A DNA stretch of 64,000 nt, taken from assembly GCA_963820315.1 (NCBI GenBank), contig CAWFZK010000046.1, forward strand, positions 1 through 64,000, given 5' to 3'. A program made the translations under genes and the position numbers. Source of the DNA: JACVRW01 sp963820315 (GTDB lineage Bacteria; Actinomycetota; Thermoleophilia; Solirubrobacterales; Thermoleophilaceae). Positions 17,265 to 25,740 of the stretch are shown here, in pieces; within the stretch, counting starts at the first letter, position 1; each line of letters begins with the position of its first letter. The notes under the pieces are model-generated. The model was not told where the DNA came from. It saw only the letters and a program-made list of their open reading frames with translations, and searched no databases.

Positions 17265-18170
17265 ATGCTTCGCAAGGCGCTACCCATCACCGTGCTCGCG
17301 CTCGCCCTGCTCGTACCGGCGGCACCCGCTGGATCCGGCGCGCAGAGCTCGATTCCGCTGCCGGCGGAGTTCCGCCCCGAGGGCATCGCCTCGGGCAAGG
17401 GCGACCGCTTCTACGTCGGCTCGATTCCACTCGGCGCCGTCTACAGCGGCTCCTACCGCACCGGCGAGGGCGCCGTGCTCGTGCCGCCGCATCCGGGCCG
17501 CAACCACACCGGGCTCAAGGTGGACACGCGCTTCGATCGCCTGTTCGTCTCGGGTGGAGAGTCGAAGGGCATCTACGTCTACGACGCGCGCACGGGCGCG
17601 GATGTCGCGACCTTCCCGCTGCCCGACGCAGGCTTCGTCAACGACGTCGTCCTCACTCACAACGCCGCCTACTTCACCGACTCGCTCGTGCCTCAGCTCT
17701 ACCGGGTGGGCATCCGGCGCAATGGCGAGCTGACGCCGCCGCAGCGCATCACCTACTCGGGCGACCTGCAGTTCACGACCGGCTTCAACGTCAACGGCAT
17801 CGACACGCTCTCGAACGGGCGCCGGCTCGTCGTGGTGCAGAGCAACACCGGCAAGCTGTTCAGCGTCAACGGCCGCACCGGTGTGACGCGCGAGATCACA
17901 CTCGACCAGCCGCTGCCGATGGGCGACGGCATCCTGCGCCGCGGCAGCACGCTGTACGTGGTCCAGAACCGGATCAACCGCATCGCCGCGGTCAAGCTCG
18001 ACCAGCGCGAGCGAAGCGGAGTCGTGCGCCGCTTCCTGACCGACCCGCGCTTCGATGTTCCGACGACCATCGCGCCATTCAAGGACTTCATCTACGCCGT
18101 CAACGCGCGCTTCGGCCTGCCGGACGACGATGACGACGACATAGTGCGCGTGCGCGACTCGCACCATTAG
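17265..18170 (+). CDS. secreted beta-propeller protein (SMP-30/NHL-like)
   Basis: A 301-residue protein with a signal peptide (LRKALPITVLALALLVPAAPAGS). It then has propeller-like repeats: PEGIASGKGDRFYVGSIPLG, DRLFVSGGESKGIYVYDARTG, FVNDVVLTHNAAYFTDSL and NGIDTLSNGRRLVVVQSNTGKLF. The pattern resembles the SMP-30/gluconolactonase-like proteins of actinobacteria, usually without proven enzymatic function. ATG 17265 is chosen because the signal peptide begins there; the 160 bases before it hold no convincing gene. The next gene begins 10 bases downstream, so both are likely cotranscribed. Confidence 0.85.
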   Translation: MLRKALPITVLALALLVPAAPAGSGAQSSIPLPAEFRPEGIASGKGDRFYVGSIPLGAVYSGSYRTGEGAVLVPPHPGRNHTGLKVDTRFDRLFVSGGESKGIYVYDARTGADVATFPLPDAGFVNDVVLTHNAAYFTDSLVPQLYRVGIRRNGELTPPQRITYSGDLQFTTGFNVNGIDTLSNGRRLVVVQSNTGKLFSVNGRTGVTREITLDQPLPMGDGILRRGSTLYVVQNRINRIAAVKLDQRERSGVVRRFLTDPRFDVPTTIAPFKDFIYAVNARFGLPDDDDDDIVRVRDSHH

Positions 18171-18180
18171 GATCGCCCCC

Positions 18181-19266
18181 ATGGGCAGGGCACGGCGTCT
18201 CGCGACGATCCTCGCGCTCGTCTCGGTCGCCGTGCTCGGCACGGCGGACGCGAGCGCGGCCAAGACCGTATGGCTGTGTAAGCCGGGGCTCAAGGCGAAC
18301 CCCTGCATGCCGAGCCTGTCGACCACGGTCTTCTCGCCCACGGGGCAGGTGCTGCGCACCGAGCACCCGCGCAGGGTCAGGCGGCCGAAGTTCGACTGCT
18401 TCTACGTCTACCCGACCGTCTCCGACCAGCCGACCCTGCAGGCCAACCGCCGCATCGACCCCGAGCTGCGCTCGATCGCGCTCTACCAGGCGGCGCGCTA
18501 CTCGCAGGACTGCCGGGTGTACGCGCCGGTCTACCGGCAGCTCACGACCAGCGGAATCCTGAGCCCGGACACGTCGCCGCAGATGCGCGCGCGGGCGTAC
18601 GGCGACGTGCGCGAGGCCTGGCACACCTACCTGCGCCGCTTCAACCGCGGCCGCGGCGTGGTGCTGATCAGCCATTCGCAGGGCACCTTCGTGCTGCGCG
18701 AGCTCGTCAGACGCGAGATCGACCGGAGGCCGGCGGTGCGCCGGCGGCTGATCTCGGCGCTGCTACTCGGCGGAAACGTCATGTCCGGTGAGTTCAGGAA
18801 CGTGCCGGCCTGCCGCGCGGAGCGCCAGCTCGGCTGCGTCATCGCCTTCTCGGCCTACGGCGGACCGGTGCCGAAGGACTCGCTCTTCGGCCAGCCCCAG
18901 GACGGTCACGAGGCGATCTGCACGAACCCGGCCGCGCTCGGCGGCGGCTCCGCCCCCATCGACCCTGTCTTCCCGGGTGTGCCGTTCGCGCCGGGCACCA
19001 GCATCGGCGCGCTCACCATCGCCACCGGCGCGCCCATGCCGAGCGTGCGCACCGCCTGGCGCTCGTTCCCGGGGAGCTACAGCGCGCGCTGTTCGAAAGC
19101 GGACGGCGCCAGCGTGCTCCAGGTCTCGCCGCGCGGCGGGGCGACGCCGCTCAATGCCGTCCCGACGCCGAACTGGGGCCTGCACGTGACAGACGCCAAC
19201 ATCGCCCTCGGCAACCTCATCGAGCTGGTGCGCCACCAGGCGCGCAGCTACCTGCGCAGCCGCTGA
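18181..19266 (+). CDS. secreted DUF3089 alpha/beta-hydrolase-like protein
   Basis: A 361-residue protein with a signal peptide (RRLATILALVSVAVLGTADASA). The DUF3089 core has the nucleophile elbow VVLISHSQGTFVLREL (Ser near residue 164), upstream DCFYVYPTVSDQPTLQAN, and YSQDCRVYAPVYRQLT; several cysteines could form disulfides outside the cell. DUF3089 proteins are predicted lipase/esterase-like hydrolases. The ATG is 10 bases after the stop of the upstream propeller protein, and the next gene follows after one base, suggesting a three-gene operon. Confidence 0.88.
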   Translation: MGRARRLATILALVSVAVLGTADASAAKTVWLCKPGLKANPCMPSLSTTVFSPTGQVLRTEHPRRVRRPKFDCFYVYPTVSDQPTLQANRRIDPELRSIALYQAARYSQDCRVYAPVYRQLTTSGILSPDTSPQMRARAYGDVREAWHTYLRRFNRGRGVVLISHSQGTFVLRELVRREIDRRPAVRRRLISALLLGGNVMSGEFRNVPACRAERQLGCVIAFSAYGGPVPKDSLFGQPQDGHEAICTNPAALGGGSAPIDPVFPGVPFAPGTSIGALTIATGAPMPSVRTAWRSFPGSYSARCSKADGASVLQVSPRGGATPLNAVPTPNWGLHVTDANIALGNLIELVRHQARSYLRSR

Positions 19267-19267
19267 G

Positions 19268-19615
19268 ATGGGCCGTCGCAGCCGGCGCCGCGAGGGAAAG
19301 GGCAAGGCGCCTCGCTCGACCACGGATTACACCGACGCCGAGGGCAACGTGCTCACGCTGCGCGACGAGCTGAGCGCGGGGACGCGGGCGAAGCTCGACG
19401 CGCTCGAGGCGAAGCCGGCCGCGAGCGCCGAGGACCGCTGGCAGCGCCGCGGCGAGTTCCTCTTCGAGCGCCTGGCGGTGCGCTGGGAGATCAGCGGGCT
19501 GCCGCTCGAGGGGCAGCGCGAGCTGCTCGGGCGCTACCGGATGGCGAGCGTGGACGAACGGCGCTGGGTGCGCGAGGTGCTCGACGAGCACCTGCGCACC
19601 CATATGCCGAGTTGA
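19268..19615 (+). CDS. conserved small hypothetical protein
   Basis: A 115-residue soluble protein: a basic N-terminus (GRRSRRREGKGKAPRSTT), then DYTDAEGNVLTLRDELSAGTRAKLDAL and an arginine/glutamate-rich helical part (DRWQRRGEFLFERLAVRWEI, ELLGRYRMASVDERRWVREVL). No known domain is recognised. The start ATG 19268 lies one base after the DUF3089 stop, so it is likely in that operon. Its stop is adjacent to the stop of the convergent triple-repeat protein. Confidence 0.75.
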   Translation: MGRRSRRREGKGKAPRSTTDYTDAEGNVLTLRDELSAGTRAKLDALEAKPAASAEDRWQRRGEFLFERLAVRWEISGLPLEGQRELLGRYRMASVDERRWVREVLDEHLRTHMPS

Positions 19616-20548
19616 TTACCTGGCCGTGGCCAGCTTGATGCGGAAGCCCGTCGGGCTGCCGGGCCCGCGCGAGAAGCCCGCGGTCCGGGCGTTCACGACC
19701 CACGGCGACGGCAGGTCGCCGGTCGGGTCGTCCAGGAACTGGTCGAACAGCCGCGTCGACTGCGAGCAGCTGAGCCTGCCCCGCACCCAGACGTTGTAGG
19801 TGCCCTTGGGCAGGACGAGCCGTCCGATGCTGTCGTTGTGGAGCACGCGGAAGGTCGGGCAGCGCGTCTCCCCGCGGACCGGGTAACGACCGCCGCTCGA
19901 GCCGCCGCCGTCGTCGACGTACGGCTTGATCCGGAAGCCGATGTGGCGGCTCCCCCGCATGAAGCTGCCCGTGGTCGGGTCGACGAACCACGGCCGCGGC
20001 AGGATGCCGTCGAAGTCCTGCAGGAACTGGGCGAGCAGCGTGGACGCCCGCGAGCAGCTGGGGCCGGAGTAGCCGAGCAGCGTTATCCGATAGCGGCCCT
20101 TCGGGATCGAGAAGCTGCCGATGTGGTCGTTGTGCAGCACCGTGAAGTAGCCGGCGCAGACGCGGCTCGAGGGCGGGTGTGGCGGGTTGGGCGGGATCGG
20201 CGGGGTCGGCTGTCCCTGCGTGATGCGGAAGCCGACGCTGCTGCCGCGACCGGCGCGGAAGGTGCGCGTCGCGTTGTCCGCCACCCACGGGCGGGGCAGG
20301 CGCCCGTCCCAGTCCTCGAGGAACTGGCTCAAGAGATGTGATGCCTCCGTGCAGCCCATCGTCGCTGTGTCGAGCACGGTGATCGTGTAGGGGCCGGCCG
20401 GGAGCTGCATCGCGCCGATGCGGTCGTTGTGCAGCACCTCGAAGGAGCCAGGGCAGGTGGCTTCGGCCGCTGAGGCCGACGGGGCGAGTGCGAGGGCCAG
20501 AGCGGCCGTCGCGACAAGCCCCGTGAGAGTCCGTTTGATTGGGGTCAT
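19616..20548 (-). CDS. secreted protein with three copies of a ~78-residue domain
   Basis: A 310-residue protein with a signal peptide (residues 1-28, PSASA cleavage). Three repeats follow, at about residues 31-110, 128-207 and 232-309. Each begins with a Cys and the motif F-x-VLHND-x-IG, then (L/I)P-x-G-x-Y, a central Cys followed by (S/T)xxxLxxQFLxD, then G-x-LPxPW-(V/F)-x(D/N), and ends F-x-RG...GFRI. A proline-rich linker joins repeats 1 and 2 and a glycine-rich linker joins 2 and 3. Two conserved cysteines per repeat suggest one disulfide each. I do not recognise the domain. It is exported and probably binds something at the cell surface. ATG 20548 is preferred over 20557. Confidence 0.82.
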   Translation of the reverse strand: MTPIKRTLTGLVATAALALALAPSASAAEATCPGSFEVLHNDRIGAMQLPAGPYTITVLDTATMGCTEASHLLSQFLEDWDGRLPRPWVADNATRTFRAGRGSSVGFRITQGQPTPPIPPNPPHPPSSRVCAGYFTVLHNDHIGSFSIPKGRYRITLLGYSGPSCSRASTLLAQFLQDFDGILPRPWFVDPTTGSFMRGSRHIGFRIKPYVDDGGGSSGGRYPVRGETRCPTFRVLHNDSIGRLVLPKGTYNVWVRGRLSCSQSTRLFDQFLDDPTGDLPSPWVVNARTAGFSRGPGSPTGFRIKLATAR

Positions 20549-20590
20549 GGGCCGCACCCTAAGGGATGGGACCGCGACGCCCGCGAGCGA

Positions 20591-21436
20591 TTAACCGGCG
20601 CCCAACACGGGCTCGGGCGGCTCCATCCCCGCCGCCTGGCGGGCGTCGCGGCCGGCCGCGGACACGAGCGTCGCCGCGTGCCGGACCGCTCCGGCGATCG
20701 CGAGCAGCGGCGCGGGCGGCTCGATGCGCACGTCGACCTCCGCCGGCGGCTCAGGCCTGGGCGCGGGCGGCGGCGCGCTCCGCGCCCTGCGCGCGGGGGC
20801 CGGGATCCCGGTCGCCTCGCCGCCGCGTCCACCGCAGCTCCGCACCGCGTCGGCGATCAGGCGGCCGCGCAGCGCATAGCCCTCCGGCCGGGCGTGGACG
20901 CCGTCGTCGTAGAGGATCCCCGGCGTGCTGGTGGCGACGCCGTACCAGTCGACGAGCTGGACGCCCGGGTTGTCGAGCGCGAATCGCTCGAGCGCGGCGT
21001 TCATGCCGTCGACGCTGAAGCCGTTGTAGGGCGGGCGCAGCACGGTGGCGACGACGAGGCAGCGGTCGCCGGTCGCGGCGCGCGCCGCCTGCAGGTTCGC
21101 GTAGAAGGCGTCGGGATTGCTCGGGTCGTCGTTCGTGCCCATGTCGAAGACGACGACGGTGTGCTCCGGGCTCAGCCTCGCACGCAGCGCCTCGAGACCC
21201 TCCGCGCTCCGGCGGCTCTGGCGGTCGTCCGATTCGACCGGGATGGCTCCCAGCTGCTGCTCCAGGTAGGGCCCCGTCCCCACCTGGAGGCTGTCCCCGA
21301 TCACGAGAACGCTTCCGGCCCCGGTTTGGGCGGTCGCGGGCCCGCCCGTGAGAAGCACGGCCGCTGCGCCAGCCAGAATCATCGCCGTGAGTTTCCCCAC
21401 AATCGAGTTCGCGGCCTTCTTCGTGGTCGTGTTCAT
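20591..21436 (-). CDS. secreted SGNH/GDSL hydrolase with proline-rich tail
   Basis: An SGNH-fold hydrolase: block I SVLVIGDSLQVGTGPYL (nucleophile Ser), block III VVFDMGTNDDPSN, block V DDGVHARPEGYALR (catalytic Asp/His). The signal peptide (KKAANSIVGKLTAMILAGAAAVLL) needs the start at ATG 21436, which has an AGGAG site just upstream. This makes its first 50 bases overlap the start of the divergent MBOAT gene (21387). The last 70 residues (PAPARRARSAPPPAPRPEPP and beyond) are low-complexity. SGNH proteins beside MBOAT genes act in O-acylation or deacylation of surface polymers. Confidence 0.85.
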   Translation of the reverse strand: MNTTTKKAANSIVGKLTAMILAGAAAVLLTGGPATAQTGAGSVLVIGDSLQVGTGPYLEQQLGAIPVESDDRQSRRSAEGLEALRARLSPEHTVVVFDMGTNDDPSNPDAFYANLQAARAATGDRCLVVATVLRPPYNGFSVDGMNAALERFALDNPGVQLVDWYGVATSTPGILYDDGVHARPEGYALRGRLIADAVRSCGGRGGEATGIPAPARRARSAPPPAPRPEPPAEVDVRIEPPAPLLAIAGAVRHAATLVSAAGRDARQAAGMEPPEPVLGAG

Positions 21437-22787
21437 CGTCTCCTGGGCGCTCATGCCTCACCCGAGAGCATGGCGGCCGTTCATCCTGCTCGCGTCATAC
21501 GTCTTCTACGGGTGGGTGGACTGGCGCTGGGTCCTGCTCCTGATCGGGTCGAGTGTCGTCAACACGTTCGCGGCCCAGGTGATTGCGCGCTCGGAGTCGC
21601 AGGTCGCGCGCAAGCGCGCGCTCGTCCTCGCGGTCACGTTCGACCTGGCGCTTCTGGGCACCTTCAAGTACTTCGGCTTTTTCGTCGACGAATTCAACTC
21701 CCTTCTTGATGGCGTCGGCCTCGGGTCGCCGCTCCCGATCGTCCAGATCGTCCTGCCGATCGGCATCTCGTTCTTCACCTTCCAGGCGATCTCGTACGTG
21801 GTCGACGTCTACCGCGGCGAGACGCGCGCGGCGTCGCTCATGGACGTCGCGATCCTGCAGGCGTTCTTCCCCCACCTGGTCGCCGGGCCGATCGTCCGCG
21901 CGAACGAGCTGCTGCCGCAGCTGCGCACGCCGCGCGATCCGCGCGCGGTGCTCGCCGGCCCCGGCCTCTTCCTGATCGCCGGCGGGCTGCTCAAGAAGAC
22001 GGTCATCGCGGACGAGCTCGCGCGCCAGGTGGTCGACCCGGTCTACAACGATCCCGTCGCCCACTCCGGCGGCGAGATCCTGCTCGCCTTCTACGCCTTC
22101 GCCGCCCAGATCTACTGCGACTTCTCCGGCTACACGGACATGGCGATCGGCATCGCCCTGCTGCTCGGCTTCCAGCTCCCGCAGAACTTCAACCGTCCCT
22201 ACACGGCGCTGTCGCTCCAGGATTTCTGGCGACGCTGGCACATCACGCTCTCGCGCTGGCTGCGCGACTACCTCTACATCCCGCTCGGCGGCAATCGCAA
22301 GGGCGAGGGCAAGACCTATCGCAACCTGATGATCACGATGCTGCTCGGCGGGTTCTGGCACGGCGCGTCGTTCACCTTCCTGTTCTGGGGCGGCATCCAC
22401 GGCACCGCCCTCTCGATTGAGCGCTGGGGCCGCACGCATCACCCCGGCTTCCGGCTGCCGAAATGGCTTGCGTGGTTCGTGACCTTCAATGTCGTATGCG
22501 TTGCCTGGGTCTTCTTCCGCGCCCCCAACCTCTCGACTGCGTTCGACATCCTGGGCGGGATCGGGCTCTCCGGGCCGTCCCCGCTCGTCACGCTCCCTAT
22601 GGTGTTCCTCGTCGTTGCGGCGATCGCCGTGCAGTTCTTCCCGCAGGACATGTGGAGGCGCGCGGAGGCCTGGCTCGTCGCGCGTCCGGTGGCATTCCAG
22701 GGGATCGCCATCGGCGCGCTGATCGTCGCCGCCGACGCCGCCGTCGGCCAGCAGGGCGTCGCACCCTTCATCTACTTCCAGTTCTGA
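21387..22787 (+). CDS. AlgI-like MBOAT O-acyltransferase
   Basis: A 466-residue polytopic membrane protein of the MBOAT family, like AlgI, PatA and DltB, which pass acyl groups across the membrane to an extracellular polymer. Seen: SFPTIEFAAFFVVVFIVSWALMP at the start, LPIGISFFTFQAISYVVDVYRGE, FFPHLVAGPIVR, CDFSGYTDMAIGIALLLGF, DFWRRWHITLSRWLRDYLYIPLGGNR, and the catalytic histidine in MLLGGFWHGASFTFLFWGG. GTG 21387 gives the standard family N-terminus. It is followed after 3 bases by an SGNH gene and then another, forming an operon. Confidence 0.93.
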   Translation: MSFPTIEFAAFFVVVFIVSWALMPHPRAWRPFILLASYVFYGWVDWRWVLLLIGSSVVNTFAAQVIARSESQVARKRALVLAVTFDLALLGTFKYFGFFVDEFNSLLDGVGLGSPLPIVQIVLPIGISFFTFQAISYVVDVYRGETRAASLMDVAILQAFFPHLVAGPIVRANELLPQLRTPRDPRAVLAGPGLFLIAGGLLKKTVIADELARQVVDPVYNDPVAHSGGEILLAFYAFAAQIYCDFSGYTDMAIGIALLLGFQLPQNFNRPYTALSLQDFWRRWHITLSRWLRDYLYIPLGGNRKGEGKTYRNLMITMLLGGFWHGASFTFLFWGGIHGTALSIERWGRTHHPGFRLPKWLAWFVTFNVVCVAWVFFRAPNLSTAFDILGGIGLSGPSPLVTLPMVFLVVAAIAVQFFPQDMWRRAEAWLVARPVAFQGIAIGALIVAADAAVGQQGVAPFIYFQF

Positions 22788-22790
22788 CCC

Positions 22791-23786
22791 ATGGACCCCA
22801 AGCGCAACCGAGACCTCATGATGCCCGCGGGCCGGGTGCTCGGCGTCATGCTGATCGCGCTCGGGATCGCGGCGCTGTTCAACTCAGAGGCGATCGTGCG
22901 CGCCGGCGAGGGCATGAAGCAGGGGACGACGCGCGACATCGTGCTCTCCGTCGCGCGGCCGCTCGACGACGTGGCCGGGGCGATCGGGCTGCACCTGCCG
23001 CGCGAGGGGCTCGACCTCGCCTTCGGGCAGGAGGACAAGACCGGCTCGGGCACGGAGCTCGAGGAGGGCTCGACGGCGATCCTGCGCCGGGGCGGGGCGA
23101 GCCAGGAGCGGCGACAGGCGCCCTCCTTCCGGCAACCCACTCGGCAAGACCCGATCGAGGTGCTCGTGACCGGCGACTCGGAGGCCGAGTTCCTCGGCCA
23201 GCGCCTCACCGACCAGGCGAAGCCGGGCCTGCTCGAGGTGGAGACGGTCGCCCAGAACGCCACCGGGCTCACCAATCCCGACTTCTTCAACTGGGAGATC
23301 AATGCCCAGCAAGAGATGGACTCGCGCGACCCGGATGCCGTCGTGATGGCGATCGGCGGCAACGACGGCTTCAACGTCGAGGCGGGCGGGCAGCTGTACG
23401 GCCCGAGCGACCCCGAGTGGCAGACCGAATTCGCTCGCCGCGTGGCGGTCGTGGCGAAGACGTTCAGCGGCGACGGCAAGCGGCCCGTCTACTGGGTGCC
23501 GCCGCCGACGGCGCGGGACGGCGACCTGAACTCGATCTACGCGACCCAGAACCGCGCCGTCGAGCAGGCCGTGGCGGCCGTGCCGGGGCTGCGCTACGTC
23601 GACGTGTACTCGACGCTCGCGGGCGGCAAGTACTCGGACAGCCTCCGGATCGACGGGCGCAAGGTGCTCGCGCGGCAGTCGGATGGCGTGCACTTCTCGC
23701 GCGAGGGGGCGGTCGCTCCGGCGCGGCTCGTGCTCGACCAGATGGCCAAGGACTACCCGGCGCTCGACGAGAAGGACGGGCCATGA
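22791..23786 (+). CDS. DUF459-type SGNH protein, partner of the MBOAT acyltransferase
   Basis: A 331-residue protein: one N-terminal membrane helix (RVLGVMLIALGIAALF), a linker, then an SGNH domain with VLVTGDSEAEFLGQRL (block I), VVMAIGGNDGFNV (block III) and SDGVHFSREGAVAP (block V Asp/His). DUF459 proteins next to AlgI-like MBOATs are thought to complete acyl transfer outside the membrane, like AlgX/AlgJ. The start is ATG 22791, three bases after the MBOAT stop; its own stop overlaps the next start (ATGA 23783-23786). Confidence 0.9.
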   Translation: MDPKRNRDLMMPAGRVLGVMLIALGIAALFNSEAIVRAGEGMKQGTTRDIVLSVARPLDDVAGAIGLHLPREGLDLAFGQEDKTGSGTELEEGSTAILRRGGASQERRQAPSFRQPTRQDPIEVLVTGDSEAEFLGQRLTDQAKPGLLEVETVAQNATGLTNPDFFNWEINAQQEMDSRDPDAVVMAIGGNDGFNVEAGGQLYGPSDPEWQTEFARRVAVVAKTFSGDGKRPVYWVPPPTARDGDLNSIYATQNRAVEQAVAAVPGLRYVDVYSTLAGGKYSDSLRIDGRKVLARQSDGVHFSREGAVAPARLVLDQMAKDYPALDEKDGP

Positions 23787-24367
23787 GGCGCTTGGTGTTG
23801 GTCGCCCTCCTGGTCCTGCTACTCGCGCCGGCTGCGCCTTCGGCCGCTCTGCCGGTGGACGCGTCGCGCACGCGCAGCCTGCTCGTGAACGGCGACTCGC
23901 TCGCCGTCGGCACGGCGCCCTACCTGCCGCGCGCGCTGCGGCGCTGGCGGGTCACCCAGTCCACGGCGATCAGCCGCCACGCCTTCGAGGGCGCCTCGAT
24001 CATGCGCGCCTATGGGCGCAACCTGCCGCGCGTGATCCACGTGAGCCTGGGGACGAACGACGACCCGCGCAGCCTGTCGGGGTTCCAGGCCGCGATCCGC
24101 GAGGTCATGGCGGTGGCCGGGCCGCGTCGCTGCGTGGTCTGGGCGAACATCGTGCGGCCGCCGGTCGCGGGCGCGAGCTACGCCGGCTACAACCGCGTGC
24201 TGCGGGAGGAGTCGAAGCCGCGCGAGAACCTGCGCGTCGTCGACTGGGCCCGCATGGTCCGCCAGAACCCCGGCTGGCTGGCGGGCGACGGCGTCCACGT
24301 CTCCGCCACGGGCTACCAGTACCGGGCGAGCCGGATCGCCGAGTCGGTGCGCCGCTGTCACAACTGA
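23783..24367 (+). CDS. secreted SGNH hydrolase (third in the cluster)
   Basis: A 194-residue SGNH hydrolase with a signal peptide (RRLVLVALLVLLLAPAAPSA). Block I is LLVNGDSLAVGTAPYLPRAL, block III HVSLGTNDDPRS, block V AGDGVHVSATGYQYRA. It resembles the divergent SGNH gene at 20591 (GDSLxVGTxPYL, GTNDDP, DGVH) more than the DUF459 protein, suggesting duplication within the locus. The start overlaps the upstream stop. Its stop lies inside a hairpin shared with the convergent algH-like gene. Likely substrate: an acylated surface polymer made with the MBOAT. Confidence 0.87.
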   Translation: MRRLVLVALLVLLLAPAAPSAALPVDASRTRSLLVNGDSLAVGTAPYLPRALRRWRVTQSTAISRHAFEGASIMRAYGRNLPRVIHVSLGTNDDPRSLSGFQAAIREVMAVAGPRRCVVWANIVRPPVAGASYAGYNRVLREESKPRENLRVVDWARMVRQNPGWLAGDGVHVSATGYQYRASRIAESVRRCHN

Positions 24368-24381
24368 GCGCTGCTCAGTTG
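24361..24381. terminator. palindromic bidirectional terminator spanning two stop codons
   Basis: CAACTGAGC (24361-24369) and GCTCAGTTG (24373-24381) form a perfect 9-bp stem with a 3-base loop. It contains the TGA of the SGNH gene (24365-24367) and the stop of the convergent YqgE gene (24375-24377). It would work for both directions. Confidence 0.6.
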
Positions 24382-24902
24382 AGCGACGGATCGGTCGGCA
24401 TCGTCGCGAGCAGCCGGTACTTGCCGCCCTTGCGAGCGAGCGCGTCCGACCAGAGGTCGCCGTCCACGAACGGGTCGTCGACGGCCGCGTCGGTGACGAT
24501 CCAGGCCTCCTCCTCGAGCTCGCCGTCGAGCTGGCCGGCGGACCAGCCCGCGTAGCCGGCGTAGACCCGCACACGCCGCAGGGAATCGTTCGTGCCGTCG
24601 GGGTCGAGCGTGCCGAGCGTGCCGACCACCTGCGTGCTCGCCTCCTCCGGGCGCTCGAAGTCGCCCAGCGCGACCACCGACTGCGGCGACACCGGCCCAC
24701 CGAGCCGAACCGGCTGGTCCGCGCCCGGCAGGTCGGCGAGCGCGGGCACGGCGTCGGAGACGCGCGTCTCGGAGGTGCGGTTCAGCACCACGCCCATGGC
24801 GCCGTCGGGCGTGTGCTCGAGCACGAGGATCACCGTGCGCCTGAAGTAGTCGAAGAGCGACGGCGCCGCGATCAGGAGCTGTCCGCGTTTGCTGTCCGGC
24901 AC
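24375..24902 (-). CDS. YqgE/AlgH family protein (UPF0301)
   Basis: A 175-residue protein. Family features are KRGQLLIAAPSLFDYFRRTVILVLEHTPDGAMGVVLNRTS at the N-terminus, RLGGPVSPQSVVALG, VRVYAGYAGWSAGQLDGELEEEAWIV and DLWSDALARKGGKY at the C-terminus. Length is normal for UPF0301. The family's biochemical function is unknown; AlgH was linked to alginate regulation in Pseudomonas. Start ATG 24902. It diverges from the membrane protein gene at 24921 with an 18-base gap. Confidence 0.92.
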   Translation of the reverse strand: MPDSKRGQLLIAAPSLFDYFRRTVILVLEHTPDGAMGVVLNRTSETRVSDAVPALADLPGADQPVRLGGPVSPQSVVALGDFERPEEASTQVVGTLGTLDPDGTNDSLRRVRVYAGYAGWSAGQLDGELEEEAWIVTDAAVDDPFVDGDLWSDALARKGGKYRLLATMPTDPSLN

Positions 24903-24920
24903 AGAGTTAGATTCTGCGGC

Positions 24921-25736
24921 ATGGACGCGAAACTCGACGTCGGCCGCGTGTTCGAGCAGATCTTCCGGATCTACCGGCAGCAGTTCGGGCTGCTGATCGG
25001 GGGTGCGCTCGCGATATACGTGCCCGTGGCCATCGTCAACGGCCTGCTGTACGACTCAGGTGGCTTCTTCCTCACCCTGATCGCGAACGCGATCGCCCTG
25101 GTGGCGAGCTACCTGTACCAGGGCATGGTCGTCGAGGCCGCGCGCGACATCCTCGACGGGCGCCGCGACCAGTCGATCGGCGGGCTCTTCAGGAGCGCCG
25201 GAGCCGTGGTCGGCACGCTGATCGCCGTCGGCATCCTCGCCGGTATCGCGATCGCGATCGGCTTCGTGCTGCTCATCATCCCGGGCCTCTTCCTGATCAC
25301 GATCTGGGCGGTGATCGTGCCCGTGGTCGTGATCGAGCGGAGCGGCGTCCTCGAGGCGTTCGGGCGCAGCCGCGAGCTCGTGAAGGGAAGCGGCTGGCAG
25401 GTCTTCGGCGTCCTCGTGCTGCTCTTCCTCGCCGTCATCGTCGTCCAGGTGCTGATCGCCGCCATCCTCGGCGGCATCTTCGACTCGATCTTCGGGTTCG
25501 CGATCGGCATCCTGATCACCAGCCTCTTGCTGGCGCCGCTCACCGCGCTGGCCGCCTCGGTCATCTACTTCGAGCTGAAGGCGATCAAGGGCGAGCCCGT
25601 CCTGGCGACCGGCCCCGGTGGCGCGCCGACCGAGCCGGTAGCGCCCGCTCCCGGCGCGGCGGCCCCGGCCACACCGGAGCGCCCCGCCACGCCGGACCCA
25701 CCGGCGGCGGCGGAGCAGCCACCGCCGGAGCGGTAA
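24921..25736 (+). CDS. multi-helix membrane protein with Pro/Ala-rich tail
   Basis: A 271-residue protein with about six membrane helices (IGGALAIYVPVAIVNGLLY, VGTLIAVGILAGIAIAIGFVLLI, and further to residue 225). The amphipathic start KLDVGRVFEQIFRIYRQQFG and the ERSGVLEAFGRSRELVKGSGWQVFGVL segment are typical of the DUF7544 / glycerophosphodiester-phosphodiesterase-membrane-domain-like proteins. The last 45 residues are a proline/alanine-rich cytoplasmic or periplasmic tail. Function unknown. It ends just before a long terminator hairpin. Confidence 0.8.
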   Translation: MDAKLDVGRVFEQIFRIYRQQFGLLIGGALAIYVPVAIVNGLLYDSGGFFLTLIANAIALVASYLYQGMVVEAARDILDGRRDQSIGGLFRSAGAVVGTLIAVGILAGIAIAIGFVLLIIPGLFLITIWAVIVPVVVIERSGVLEAFGRSRELVKGSGWQVFGVLVLLFLAVIVVQVLIAAILGGIFDSIFGFAIGILITSLLLAPLTALAASVIYFELKAIKGEPVLATGPGGAPTEPVAPAPGAAAPATPERPATPDPPAAAEQPPPER

Positions 25737-25740
25737 TCCC

